Positions 15,306-22,367 of a stretch of 45,719 nt of DNA are shown here, piece after piece. The notes beneath the pieces are model-generated. The model had not been told where the DNA came from. It worked only from the letters and a program-made list of their open reading frames with translations, and did not search any database. Source of the stretch: Clostridia bacterium. Lineage in GTDB: Bacteria; Bacillota; Clostridia; Oscillospirales; Acutalibacteraceae. The position numbers and the translations under genes are program-made. The first letter of the stretch is position 1; every line of letters begins with the position of its first letter. The DNA is taken from NCBI GenBank assembly GCA_017396515.1, contig JAFQLV010000030.1, positions 1 to 45,719 of the forward strand, given 5' to 3'.

Positions 15306-16022
15306 TTATTTTTTATCAAACACACTCTTGATATAATCATCCTCAAAATATGAATTATAGTCTTTAAATATCTGCTTTCTTAAAGTGAAGCCCTTTGCCC
15401 TTTTCCATAGCTTCCTTTTCACTTTATCAAAAAATCTGTTCATTAATATGATTATTATGAATATTGGGATATAGGCTGTGCCGCATATTTTTGCCGCCAG
15501 ATGAATATCACCGAAAACCCATATCAGAATAAAGGGTATGATAAGAAGAAGCAGTCCCGTAAAAGCATTGCCGAGAATATCAAATGCATCAAATATTTTA
15601 AGGCTTTTATCACCCTTGTTTATAGCTTCTTCCAATATTCCTTTCATTCTCACTTCATCGCTGACGCTATAACGCACAAGAGCAAATCTGCTCTGATTTG
15701 AGAACGGCACTACCCTTTCATATTCATCGGCAAAGCTGCCTCGCTTTTTATCTGTGAGCAGAAGGATTTCCATATTATCCTGTGCAGTAAAAGTATAATG
15801 CGAAGCCGTTTTAAAAAATCTCTTTAAAACAATGCCAAACTTTGCAAGCAGATATGTAACATCACTTTTGCCCTCAGGGATTACAGTTAATTTTGAGCAT
15901 TCAGCAAAAAGCTCAAATTCCTTCCTTTCACCTTTTGCTATAACTTCATTTATAATGTCTGTTCCCTGTAATGTAACTATAACGGTAGTATCTGCTTTAT
16001 TGTCAAAAGTTATCTTCATCAT
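15306..16022 (-). CDS. Membrane protein of unknown function, paralogue 2 of a tandem pair
   Basis: A 238-residue protein with an N-terminal soluble domain of about 140 residues (probably beta-rich, starting KITFDNKADTTVIVTLQG), two transmembrane helices at about 150-168 and 173-192, and a basic cytoplasmic tail ending in KDYNSYFEDDYIKSVFDKK. The upstream gene ends the same way (KDDTSYFDNEYISAVF) and shares the N-terminal layout and the RVVP segment, so the two arose by tandem duplication. ATGATG starts overlap the upstream stop, and aaggag precedes them. No known family comes to mind. The conserved SYF-x3-YI-x-VF tail is the most distinctive feature and may be an interaction motif. Confidence 0.75.
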   Translation of the reverse strand: MMKITFDNKADTTVIVTLQGTDIINEVIAKGERKEFELFAECSKLTVIPEGKSDVTYLLAKFGIVLKRFFKTASHYTFTAQDNMEILLLTDKKRGSFADEYERVVPFSNQSRFALVRYSVSDEVRMKGILEEAINKGDKSLKIFDAFDILGNAFTGLLLLIIPFILIWVFGDIHLAAKICGTAYIPIFIIIILMNRFFDKVKRKLWKRAKGFTLRKQIFKDYNSYFEDDYIKSVFDKK

Positions 16023-16807
16023 TTTCTCCTTGTGCTGTGTCTGAAAACAGCTGAAATATATTCATTGTCAAAATATGAAGTGTCATCCTTAAAAATGTCC
16101 TCGGGCATATCGTTGCAGGGTGCTATTGATTCACCTATTTTTTCACCGTGTCTGCCTAGTAGTCTGTCAAAGCTCTTAAAGGCAAAATTAAACACCTTTT
16201 TGATTATTTTCCACCCTAAGGCTCCCACAACCAAAAGCACCGATAACACAATTATTGTGGGAATGGGAAAAACTATCATCAAACCTATAATTGTTCCAAG
16301 CAATATAAGCCCGAGTAATATTCCGCATATAACAGCGAAGGCATCGTCGAGCCACATTCCTACATCTAAAACCCTGCTCCACTTATCCGCTTTTTTCTCA
16401 AACGCTCCCAGCTTTTGTTCATCGTCTCTCAGCTTATTTCTTACGCTGTCTGCATCTTTAACCGTGTAATAGGCTTCGGGAAGAAATCCGCCTTTAAGAG
16501 AGGGAACAACTCTCTGATAGCTTTCAAGGTTATTGCCCCTGACCGTTTCAACCTTCAGTGAAATCTCACTGTCTCTCTCAAGCACAAAATCATAGTGTGC
16601 TACAGTAATAAATCTGTGAAAAAGAGTCATGCCGCGTTTTTGTGAAAAGGTCTCAAAGCTGTATTCATCCTCTGTTGTCAGGGTGAGTCTGACCTCATTT
16701 TTGTCTATAGGATATATCTCATCGGCATCCGACAGCAAAAAATAAACAATTCCGTTTAAAGTTAGTATTATTCTTTTATCAGATTGATTTTTAAAATAAA
16801 TGTTCAT
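16019..16807 (-). CDS. Membrane protein of unknown function, paralogue 1 of a tandem pair
   Basis: A 262-residue protein with the same plan as its downstream neighbour: beta-rich N-terminal domain (MNIYFKNQSDKRIILTLNG), a polar helical linker (about 115-148), two transmembrane helices between about 155 and 200, and a tail containing DDTSYFDNEYISAVF. Both genes are preceded by the same 16 bases cagcacaaggagaaaa; the copy before the second gene also encodes the last residues (HSTRRK) of this one. That shows where the duplication joined. Both are probably translated from one mRNA by coupling. Function unknown; the domain order (soluble domain, hairpin, short tail) fits an inner-membrane sensor or scaffold. 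Confidence 0.75.
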   Translation of the reverse strand: MNIYFKNQSDKRIILTLNGIVYFLLSDADEIYPIDKNEVRLTLTTEDEYSFETFSQKRGMTLFHRFITVAHYDFVLERDSEISLKVETVRGNNLESYQRVVPSLKGGFLPEAYYTVKDADSVRNKLRDDEQKLGAFEKKADKWSRVLDVGMWLDDAFAVICGILLGLILLGTIIGLMIVFPIPTIIVLSVLLVVGALGWKIIKKVFNFAFKSFDRLLGRHGEKIGESIAPCNDMPEDIFKDDTSYFDNEYISAVFRHSTRRK

Positions 16808-16834
16808 TTTTCTCCTTGTGCTGAAATAAAATCA

Positions 16835-16872
16835 GCGGGTACACCGTTGCCTTTTGTAGCAGGTGTGCCCGC
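16835..16872 (-). terminator. Terminator of ychF
   Basis: 11-bp stem (gcgggtacacc, 16835-16845, with ggtgtgcccgc, 16862-16872; one mismatch or wobble) just after the ychF stop. The T tract on the minus strand is modest, so strength is uncertain. Confidence 0.65.
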
Positions 16873-16887
16873 GTTTCATAAATCTAA

Positions 16888-17982
16888 TTAAACATTAAAC
16901 AGGAAGTGAACAATGTCGCCGTCTTTCATAACATATTCCTTACCTTCACTCTTGACAAGACCCTTTTCCTTTGCCGCAGCAAGTGAGCCAAGCTCCATAA
17001 GATTTTCAAAGGAAACAACCTCAGCTCTGATGAAGCCACGCTCAAAGTCTGAGTGAATTTTGCCTGCCGCCTGAGGTGCCTTGGTGCCCTTTTTGATTGT
17101 CCATGCTCTGACCTCGGGCTGACCTGCAGTGAGATATGAGATGAGGCCCAGCAGGTTATAGCTGCGCTGAATGAGCAGGTCAAGGCCGCTATTTTCAATG
17201 CCTAAATCCTCAAGGAACATCTGCTTGTCTTCATTTGAAAGTGAGGAAATTTCAGCCTCAAGCTCTGCGCAGATGGGAAGCACCTCACTGCCCTCAGCCG
17301 CCGCAATTTCACACACTGCCTTATAGTTTTCGTTAGTGTCGATACCGCTTACGAAGTCGGCTTCGCTCATATTGCAGGCATAGATAACGGGCTTTGATGT
17401 GAGCAGTGCAACACTGTCAAGAATTGTTTTTTCTTCTTCGTCGCACTCAATGCTTCTTGCAGTCTGCTCGTTTTCAAGGGCAGCTTTCACTCTCTGCAAA
17501 AAGTCATATTCTGCAGCAAGGCTCTTGTCGCCCTTCATTGCCTTTGATGTTCTGTCAATTCTTCTCTCAATCATTTCAAGGTCAGAGAGAATAAGCTCAA
17601 GATTGATAGTTTCAATATCGCGCTTTGCGTTAACGCTGCCGTCAACATGAATAATATCGTCATCCTCAAAGCAGCGCACAACATGAATAACCGCATCAAC
17701 CTCTCTTATGTGTGAAAGGAACTTGTTACCCAAGCCTTCACCCTTGGATGCGCCTCTGACGAGACCCGCAATGTCAACAAACTCAATTGTTGCAGGGGTG
17801 AATTTAACAGGATTATACATATCTCTGAGCTTTTCAAGTCTTTCATCGGGTACTGCAACAACACCTACATTAGGCTCAATTGTGCAGAAGGCATAGTTCG
17901 CTGACTGTGCGCCTGCATTTGTTATTGCATTAAAAAGTGTACTTTTGCCAACATTGGGCAAACCAACAATACCAAGTTTCAT
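16888..17982 (-). CDS. ychF: Ribosome-associated ATPase/GTPase YchF (Obg family, OLA1 type)
   Basis: Universally conserved P-loop NTPase that binds ribosomes and hydrolyses ATP better than GTP. The 364 residues match. The P loop GLPNVGKST is at 7-15, the switch II motif [20 protein letters not shown] is present, and the G4 position reads NMSE rather than NKxD, the change that explains ATP preference. A coiled-coil insertion (about 130-200) and a C-terminal TGS-like domain ([31 protein letters not shown]) complete the family architecture. A gggagg ribosome site lies at 17987-17992. It lies downstream of metY on the same strand but is separated from it by heptamer element B. Confidence 0.96.
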   Translation of the reverse strand: MKLGIVGLPNVGKSTLFNAITNAGAQSANYAFCTIEPNVGVVAVPDERLEKLRDMYNPVKFTPATIEFVDIAGLVRGASKGEGLGNKFLSHIREVDAVIHVVRCFEDDDIIHVDGSVNAKRDIETINLELILSDLEMIERRIDRTSKAMKGDKSLAAEYDFLQRVKAALENEQTARSIECDEEEKTILDSVALLTSKPVIYACNMSEADFVSGIDTNENYKAVCEIAAAEGSEVLPICAELEAEISSLSNEDKQMFLEDLGIENSGLDLLIQRSYNLLGLISYLTAGQPEVRAWTIKKGTKAPQAAGKIHSDFERGFIRAEVVSFENLMELGSLAAAKEKGLVKSEGKEYVMKDGDIVHFLFNV

Positions 17983-18008
17983 TTTTTCCTCCCGTTGGTC
18001 GGAAATAG

Positions 18009-18205
18009 TTAGGAGTAAGGAGTTAGGAGTGAGGAGTTATCTGTCGGTTAATCAGATATTTCCTTTAATTCCAAGCTCTGCCAAACTCAAAACTTTCCGA
18101 TTCTATATTACTACGTTTAGATATTGTGTCAGTTCGTGGGGTATCAGTTGTTTATATTGTGTAAGTTGTCCGTACAACTCCTAACTCCTCACTCCTCACT
18201 CCTAA
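18009..18205. repeat. Heptamer-bounded intergenic element B
   Basis: Four tandem 7-mers (TTAGGAG, TAAGGAG, TTAGGAG, TGAGGAG) at 18009-18036 and four inverted counterparts (CTCCTAA, CTCCTCA, CTCCTCA, CTCCTAA) at 18178-18205. The 141-bp interior is AT-rich, has no gene, and differs from the interiors of elements A, C and D. It lies between the metY stop (6 bases away) and the ychF start. The arms could fold into a long imperfect stem of about 28 bp. Confidence 0.8.
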
Positions 18206-18210
18206 CTTCT

Positions 18211-19494
18211 TCAGCGTGTAGCTGAAACAAGTGCCTGCTCGATATCGGCAATAATATCCTCAGCATCTTCAATACCTACTGAAAGTCTTATAAGGTCACT
18301 CTTAACACCGGCTTCTTCAAGCTGCTTGTCTGTGAGCTGTCTGTGAGTGGTTGATGCGGGATGAAGCACACAGGTCTTGCTGTCTGCAACGTGGGTTACA
18401 ATTGAAGCGAGCTTCAGTGAATCCATAAACTTTGTTGCAGCCTCTCTGCCGCCCTTAACACCGAAGGAGATTACACCGCAGGTGCCATTTGGCATATATT
18501 TCTTTGCAAGCTCATACTGCTCGTCACTTTCAAGGCCGGGGAAGGACACCCAGGAAACCATATCGCTTTCGCTCAGATACTTTGCCACTTTCAGAGCGTT
18601 ACTGCAGTGTCTTTCCATGCGAAGGTGCAGAGTTTCAAGTCCTAAGTTAAGCAGGAATGCATTCTGCGGTCCGGGGATTGAGCCAAGGTCACGCATAAGC
18701 TGAACAACGCACTTTGTTATGTATGCACCCTTGCCGAAGCGTTCGGTGTAGGTTACACCGTGATAGCTGTCGTCGGGAGTTGTAAGTCCGGGATACTTGT
18801 CGCTCTTGGTCCAATCAAAGTTACCGCTGTCAACAATAACACCGCCTACCTGAGTTGCGTGGCCGTCCATATATTTGGTGGTTGAATGTGTTACGATGTC
18901 TACTCCGTACTTAAATGCCTGGCAGTTAATGGGTGTGGGGAAGGTGTTATCAACAATAAGGGGTACACCGTGTCTGTGTGCCGCATTTGCAAATTTTTCA
19001 ATATCGAGCACCTGCAGTGAGGGGTTTGAGAGAGTTTCACCGAAAACAGCCTTGGTGTTCTCTTTGAAAGCAGCTTCAAGCTCCTGCTCCGAGCACTGAG
19101 GAGTAACGAAAGTGAAGTCGATGCCCAGCTTTCTCATTGTAACATTGAACAGATTAAAGGTACCGCCGTAAATTGCTGAGGAAGCAACAACATGGTCGCC
19201 TGCCGAGCAGATGTTGAAGATAGCAAAGAAGTTTGCAGCCTGACCTGATGATGTGAGCACTGCGGCAACACCGCCCTCAAGGTCAGCAATTTTAGCCGCT
19301 ACGCAGTCATTGGTGGGGTTCTGAAGTCTTGTGTAAAAATAGCCCGAAGCCTCAAGGTCAAAGAGCTTGCCCATTTCAACGCTTGAGTCATATTTATAGG
19401 TTGTGCTCTGACAGATAGGAAGCTGTCTGGGCTCGCCGTTTTTGGGTGTATATCCGCTGTGGATACATTTGGTTGCAATTTTATAGTCGCTCAT
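18211..19494 (-). CDS. metY: O-acetylhomoserine sulfhydrylase (Cys/Met metabolism PLP enzyme)
   Basis: Makes homocysteine from O-acetylhomoserine and sulfide, with PLP. The 427 residues fit MetY better than the shorter cystathionine synthases (about 380). Motifs include the N-terminal TKCIHSGYTP, the ALTSSGQAA-type cofactor loop, VDNTFPTP, and the PLP lysine K207 in THSTTKYMDGHATQVGG. The C-terminal HPASTTHRQL and SVGIEDAEDII are family signatures. The insertion around 225-250 (KYPGLTTPDDSYHGVTY) is typical of O-acetylhomoserine enzymes. A strong promoter lies upstream. No S-adenosylmethionine riboswitch or S-box-like leader is present; the leader is only about 30 bases. Confidence 0.94.
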   Translation of the reverse strand: MSDYKIATKCIHSGYTPKNGEPRQLPICQSTTYKYDSSVEMGKLFDLEASGYFYTRLQNPTNDCVAAKIADLEGGVAAVLTSSGQAANFFAIFNICSAGDHVVASSAIYGGTFNLFNVTMRKLGIDFTFVTPQCSEQELEAAFKENTKAVFGETLSNPSLQVLDIEKFANAAHRHGVPLIVDNTFPTPINCQAFKYGVDIVTHSTTKYMDGHATQVGGVIVDSGNFDWTKSDKYPGLTTPDDSYHGVTYTERFGKGAYITKCVVQLMRDLGSIPGPQNAFLLNLGLETLHLRMERHCSNALKVAKYLSESDMVSWVSFPGLESDEQYELAKKYMPNGTCGVISFGVKGGREAATKFMDSLKLASIVTHVADSKTCVLHPASTTHRQLTDKQLEEAGVKSDLIRLSVGIEDAEDIIADIEQALVSATR

Positions 19495-19531
19495 ATTAAA
19501 ACCTCTTTTCTGAGTTTTTGGTTGATATTTA

Positions 19532-19560
19532 ATTATATTACATTATGTGCTTCAAGTCAA
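19532..19560 (-). promoter_or_regulatory. metY promoter
   Basis: Minus-strand TTGACT (19555-19560), 17 bp, TATAAT (19532-19537), about 38 bases before the metY ATG. Confidence 0.85.
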
Positions 19561-19597
19561 GAGCTTGTACGCGGGGCGATGGGGTGTGGAGTATATT

Positions 19598-19690
19598 TCT
19601 CCATTTCTTACAGATAATATTATCACAATTTGTATTTTTGAGGGAGAGAAAGAAATTTATGAAAGCAACCGGAATAGTACGCCGCATAGA
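19598..19690 (+). repeat. spoVT 5' direct repeat, left copy
   Basis: 93 bp matching 21506-21598 with four mismatches (three in the first ten bases). It contains the palindrome GATAATATTATC (19613-19624), the ribosome site and the first 10 codons of spoVT. It marks the left edge of the inserted two-gene segment. Confidence 0.92.
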
Positions 19691-19721
19691 GGAATGCGTT
19701 ATAATAGGGCAAACCGCCTGA
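19659..19721 (+). pseudogene. Truncated spoVT 5' end
   Basis: ATG at 19659 opens the SpoVT N-terminus (MKATGIVRRIE), then diverges within codon 11 and stops after 20 codons (TGA, 19719-19721). The full gene starts the same way 1.9 kb downstream. The fragment keeps the native-looking promoter region and ribosome site, so a short peptide may still be made, but it lacks the AbrB fold. Confidence 0.85.
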
Positions 19722-19771
19722 ACCCCGCATAAACACTAGGGTTTTCGCTGATTTGCCCCATTGAACGCATT
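19693..19771. other. Large dyad at the left insertion junction, attachment-site-like
   Basis: AATGCGTT-N6-GGGCAAA (19693-19713) is mirrored by TTTGCCC-N5-AACGCATT (19752-19771) around a 38-base centre containing accccgcataaacactaggg. It begins within three bases of the end of the left direct repeat and is followed by ttggtgtcaaaac. Inverted arm sites around a core are what a site-specific recombinase would bind; no integrase gene is present. It could instead be a transcription terminator or a processed RNA structure. Confidence 0.5.
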
Positions 19772-19836
19772 GGTGTCAAAACATGATTTTTGGGCGTTTT
19801 TTATACATAGTCAATGCGAGATGATTTTTACTTCAC

Positions 19837-19865
19837 TTGTGATTTAATTTAAAGTATGATATAAT
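19837..19865 (+). promoter_or_regulatory. Promoter of the inserted two-gene unit
   Basis: TTGTGA (19837-19842), 17 bp, TATAAT (19860-19865), 34 bases before the first start codon. Confidence 0.65.
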
Positions 19866-19898
19866 GCTTTTAATTAAGAAAATAAGAGGGAAATTTCT

Positions 19899-20546
19899 AT
19901 GAATAAAAACGTTGCATTAGACACTGTGGAAATTGTTGCAAAAACGGCTTTGAGCGTTATTCCGGTTGGCGGTGCATTAGTAGCAGCAGTTTATGATGCG
20001 GTAAAAGGAAATTGTTTAGCCAAAAGACAAGAAGAATGGAAAAGAGCATTGGAAGAACGATTAAGTGCCGTTGAGGAAACGCTTGAAAACATCGGCAACA
20101 ATGAGTTATTTACTACTGCGCTTATTAAAGGAACCGAATTAGCGATGAGAACTGCAAGAGGGGAAAAATTATCATATCTTGCTAATGCGGTCGTTAACAC
20201 AATAGATCAAGATTTAGATGAGGAGCGACTGATAGTTTTTCTTGACTTGATTGACAAATATACAGTATCGCATATTAAAATTATAAATTTCTTTTATGAT
20301 CCCACTCGATTTGAAGGAATATCAAGTAGTTCGTATATAATGGGATCTCCAACAACTCCTCTTTTTTCTGTTCATCCAGAGCTCGATAATGATTTGTTTA
20401 ATAAAATATATAAAGACCTTTATATTGATGGAATGGTCAATACTGAAAGTTTAAATTGTACTATGACAAGCAGTGGCATGGTAGTTAAGAGAACCACTAA
20501 ATTGGGCGATCAATTTTTAACATTCATACTAGATAAAAATAGTTAA
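19899..20546 (+). CDS. Unknown protein with N-terminal Gly/Ala-rich hydrophobic segment; accessory cargo
   Basis: A 215-residue protein, not identified. Residues about 13-33 (KTALSVIPVGGALVAAVYDAV) are hydrophobic and glycine-rich, like the membrane-active segments of some bacterial effector proteins. A helical, charged stretch (40-65) follows, then a helical block ending in KLSYLANAVVNTIDQDLDEERLIVFLDLIDKYTVSHIKIINFFYDP. That block resembles, in layout only, the C-terminal region of abortive-infection (Abi-alpha-like, DUF4393) proteins. The tail ends TTKLGDQFLTFIL, a winged-helix-like closing. The ribosome site agaggg precedes the ATG. The gene is AT-rich and lies inside the segment inserted at spoVT, with its own promoter, so it is accessory. 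A defence role is a guess. Confidence 0.65.
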   Translation: MNKNVALDTVEIVAKTALSVIPVGGALVAAVYDAVKGNCLAKRQEEWKRALEERLSAVEETLENIGNNELFTTALIKGTELAMRTARGEKLSYLANAVVNTIDQDLDEERLIVFLDLIDKYTVSHIKIINFFYDPTRFEGISSSSYIMGSPTTPLFSVHPELDNDLFNKIYKDLYIDGMVNTESLNCTMTSSGMVVKRTTKLGDQFLTFILDKNS

Positions 20547-20568
20547 TCGAGGAGATAAACGCACAATT

Positions 20569-21444
20569 ATGAAAAACTTTTTAAAAAAGATATTTACTTC
20601 AAAACCGCAATATGATCTTGATTCTATTCAAGGAATTATGAATATACAAATACCTAAATACAAACCGTTGCAAGGAATGGGAAATCCTTCGAATAATATT
20701 GAATACATATTGCAAAAGAAAGCGACCGAACATAAAAGAAATGGGAGAATGGATTTGGCGATTGCATGCCTAAGAAAATCTAATGAGATATTTCCCCATT
20801 CTAACTTTTCTTGGCCAGAAAAAGATTATATGCGATTAGTGGAGTATTTAAAGCAAGACAGACAGTTCGATGAGGCAAGAAGAGAAGAATTAAAAATCAA
20901 AGAATTATTTAGACAATTTGAATTAGAACAACAGACTTATAATGATAGAATCAATCGAGAGATATACGGAAATACTGATATTGTAGAAACAAATGAGATA
21001 GCATTTGTTTGTGAGGAGTGTGCTAAATATACAAAACGCCGTTTTAGTATCAGTGGTCAAAGTAGAAAATATCCCAAATTACCGGAATATTTGCTAAAAA
21101 AATTGCCCGAACACAAACATTGTGGAATTATGGTATATCCAGTATTAGATGGAGTTTCTGAACCCGTTTGGAACTACAAAGGAGATTTAGTAAAATACTG
21201 TAATCGTCCGTTTGTTGACGAGAGAACAAAAGAACAAAAAGAACTTTTTGAAAAAGAAGTAAGAGAAAAAGAAGAAGCGGCTATTGATAAAGAATTTTAC
21301 GACATTATATTTGAAAAATGCCCAGACATAGCACCAAAGAGTTTTAGTGGTTACAGAAGAATGAAAGCAACAAATTCAAGTAATTACCAAAAGATTTTAA
21401 TTGAAGCAGAAAAGCGATTGGGATATAACTTCTACAATAGATAA
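20569..21444 (+). CDS. Unknown TPR-like protein with cysteine pair; accessory cargo
   Basis: A 291-residue, Lys/Glu-rich soluble protein, not identified. Residues about 47-110 read as helical repeats of TPR style (KATEHKRNGRMDLAIACLRK followed by a second helical pair around QFDEARREELKIKELFRQ). A cysteine cluster follows: CEEC near 148-151 and a KHCG motif near 185, with a further Cys near 210, which may bind zinc. A Lys/Glu coiled segment lies near 220-240. A gaggag ribosome site lies 14 bases before the ATG, slightly far. It starts 22 bases after the upstream gene and shares its AT-rich codon use, so the two are one unit. Similar TPR plus CxxC proteins occur as orphan genes in Firmicutes; the function is unknown to me. 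Confidence 0.65.
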   Translation: MKNFLKKIFTSKPQYDLDSIQGIMNIQIPKYKPLQGMGNPSNNIEYILQKKATEHKRNGRMDLAIACLRKSNEIFPHSNFSWPEKDYMRLVEYLKQDRQFDEARREELKIKELFRQFELEQQTYNDRINREIYGNTDIVETNEIAFVCEECAKYTKRRFSISGQSRKYPKLPEYLLKKLPEHKHCGIMVYPVLDGVSEPVWNYKGDLVKYCNRPFVDERTKEQKELFEKEVREKEEAAIDKEFYDIIFEKCPDIAPKSFSGYRRMKATNSSNYQKILIEAEKRLGYNFYNR

Positions 21445-21505
21445 TTTAATGTTATAACCAATGTGTTTATCTAGATACAAATAAGTCTACTATATTAAGT
21501 ATAAA

Positions 21506-21598
21506 TCTCCTTGTTTTACAGATAATATTATCACAATTTGTATTTTTAAGGGAGAGAAAGAAATTTATGAAAGCAACCGGAATAGTACGCCGCATAGA
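21506..21598 (+). repeat. spoVT 5' direct repeat, right copy (functional)
   Basis: 93-bp partner of 19598-19690, including the same GATAATATTATC palindrome (21521-21532), the ribosome site and the first 10 codons. It gives the intact spoVT gene its upstream region. Confidence 0.92.
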
Positions 21599-22106
21599 TG
21601 ATCTGGGGCGTGTTGTTATACCGAAAGAAATAAGAAGAACCATGAGAATAAGAGAGGGCGACCCCCTTGAAATCTATACCGACACCGACGGTGAGGTAAT
21701 CTTTAAAAAGTATTCCCCTATCGGTGAGCTGGGACCTTACACGAAGCAGTATGTTGATGTCCTTGGCAGAACTACTGGAGTACCCGTGGTAATATGTGAC
21801 AGAGACCATGTTATTGCCGTATCGGGCATACCGAAAAAGGAAATGGTTGGTAAGCGCATTTCACCTCTGCTTGAAAGCTATATGGAAAGACGAAACACCT
21901 ATATTTTCGGTCAGGATAAGGATAACCTTATTGTCTCAGAAGACAGCCCCAAGCCTATAAGCGTTATGACACCCATTATCGGCGGCGGTGATGTTATGGG
22001 GGCAGTTATGCTCATGGGTACCGATAAAATGAGTGCCCCTTCGCAAACGGACATCAAGCTCACTCAGGTTGCTGCAGGCTTTTTAGGCAAGCAGATGGAA
22101 GAGTGA
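21567..22106 (+). CDS. spoVT: Stage V sporulation protein T, AbrB-family regulator
   Basis: Forespore transcription regulator of sporulation and germination genes. The 179 residues match SpoVT. The N-terminal AbrB swapped-hairpin DNA-binding domain is near-consensus (GIVRRIDDLGRVVIPKEIRR, then TMRIREGDPLEIYTDTDGEVIFKKYSP). The C-terminal GAF-like domain spans about 60-179 (RTTGVPVVICDRDHVIAVSG; MTPIIGGGDVMGAVMLM). A gggaga sequence precedes the ATG. The GATAATATTATC palindrome about 35 bases upstream could be an operator or part of a sporulation-sigma promoter. The first ten codons lie in the right copy of the 93-bp direct repeat, so the 5' end was probably rebuilt when the two-gene segment inserted. 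Confidence 0.96.
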   Translation: MKATGIVRRIDDLGRVVIPKEIRRTMRIREGDPLEIYTDTDGEVIFKKYSPIGELGPYTKQYVDVLGRTTGVPVVICDRDHVIAVSGIPKKEMVGKRISPLLESYMERRNTYIFGQDKDNLIVSEDSPKPISVMTPIIGGGDVMGAVMLMGTDKMSAPSQTDIKLTQVAAGFLGKQMEE

Positions 22107-22112
22107 ATTAAA

Positions 22113-22367
22113 TGCAAAGTGCAAAGTGCAAAATGCAAAATTGTGGTCGCGGGATTACGGCTGACTAATCTTAAACTCTCTGTCCGCAGAGTTAAAACTC
22201 AGAAACTTGAAGTTTCATCAATCTTAATTTAAAGGCAGGTCACTTCCAATAGGTAGTGACCTGCTGAATTTTTTATAATCAACGGCAGTGGGTGTTTTAT
22301 CCCGGTTGCCTTTGCGGAGTTTTTATCGGAAGTGAGTAAATCCGCGACCGAAACTTCTAACTCCTCA
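22113..22367. repeat. Heptamer-bounded intergenic element C (mixed heptamer ends)
   Basis: Left end: four 7-mers of another type (TGCAAAG x2, TGCAAAA x2, 22113-22140) followed by ttgtggtcgcggg. Right end: ccgcgaccg and two units of the CTTCTAA/CTCCTCA type (22354-22367). The tgtggtcgcggg motif is shared with element D and, in variant form, A. The last unit supplies the stop codon of the radical SAM gene. A terminator-like hairpin is inside. Confidence 0.75.
22235..22276. terminator. Conserved hairpin inside element C, probable bidirectional terminator
   Basis: 10-bp stem gcaggtcact (22235-22244) with agtgacctgc (22255-22264), followed by tgaattttttat. Same hairpin and flank as element A but inverted, and again between convergent genes (spoVT and the radical SAM gene). 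Confidence 0.75.

Noticed and set aside
18009..18205. CRISPR array, because of regularly repeated short units
   Set aside because: The units are directly adjacent 7-mers without unique spacers, and arrays are inverted at the two ends.
19495..19560. SAM riboswitch upstream of metY
   Set aside because: The promoter lies only about 38 bases from the start, leaving no room for an S-box.
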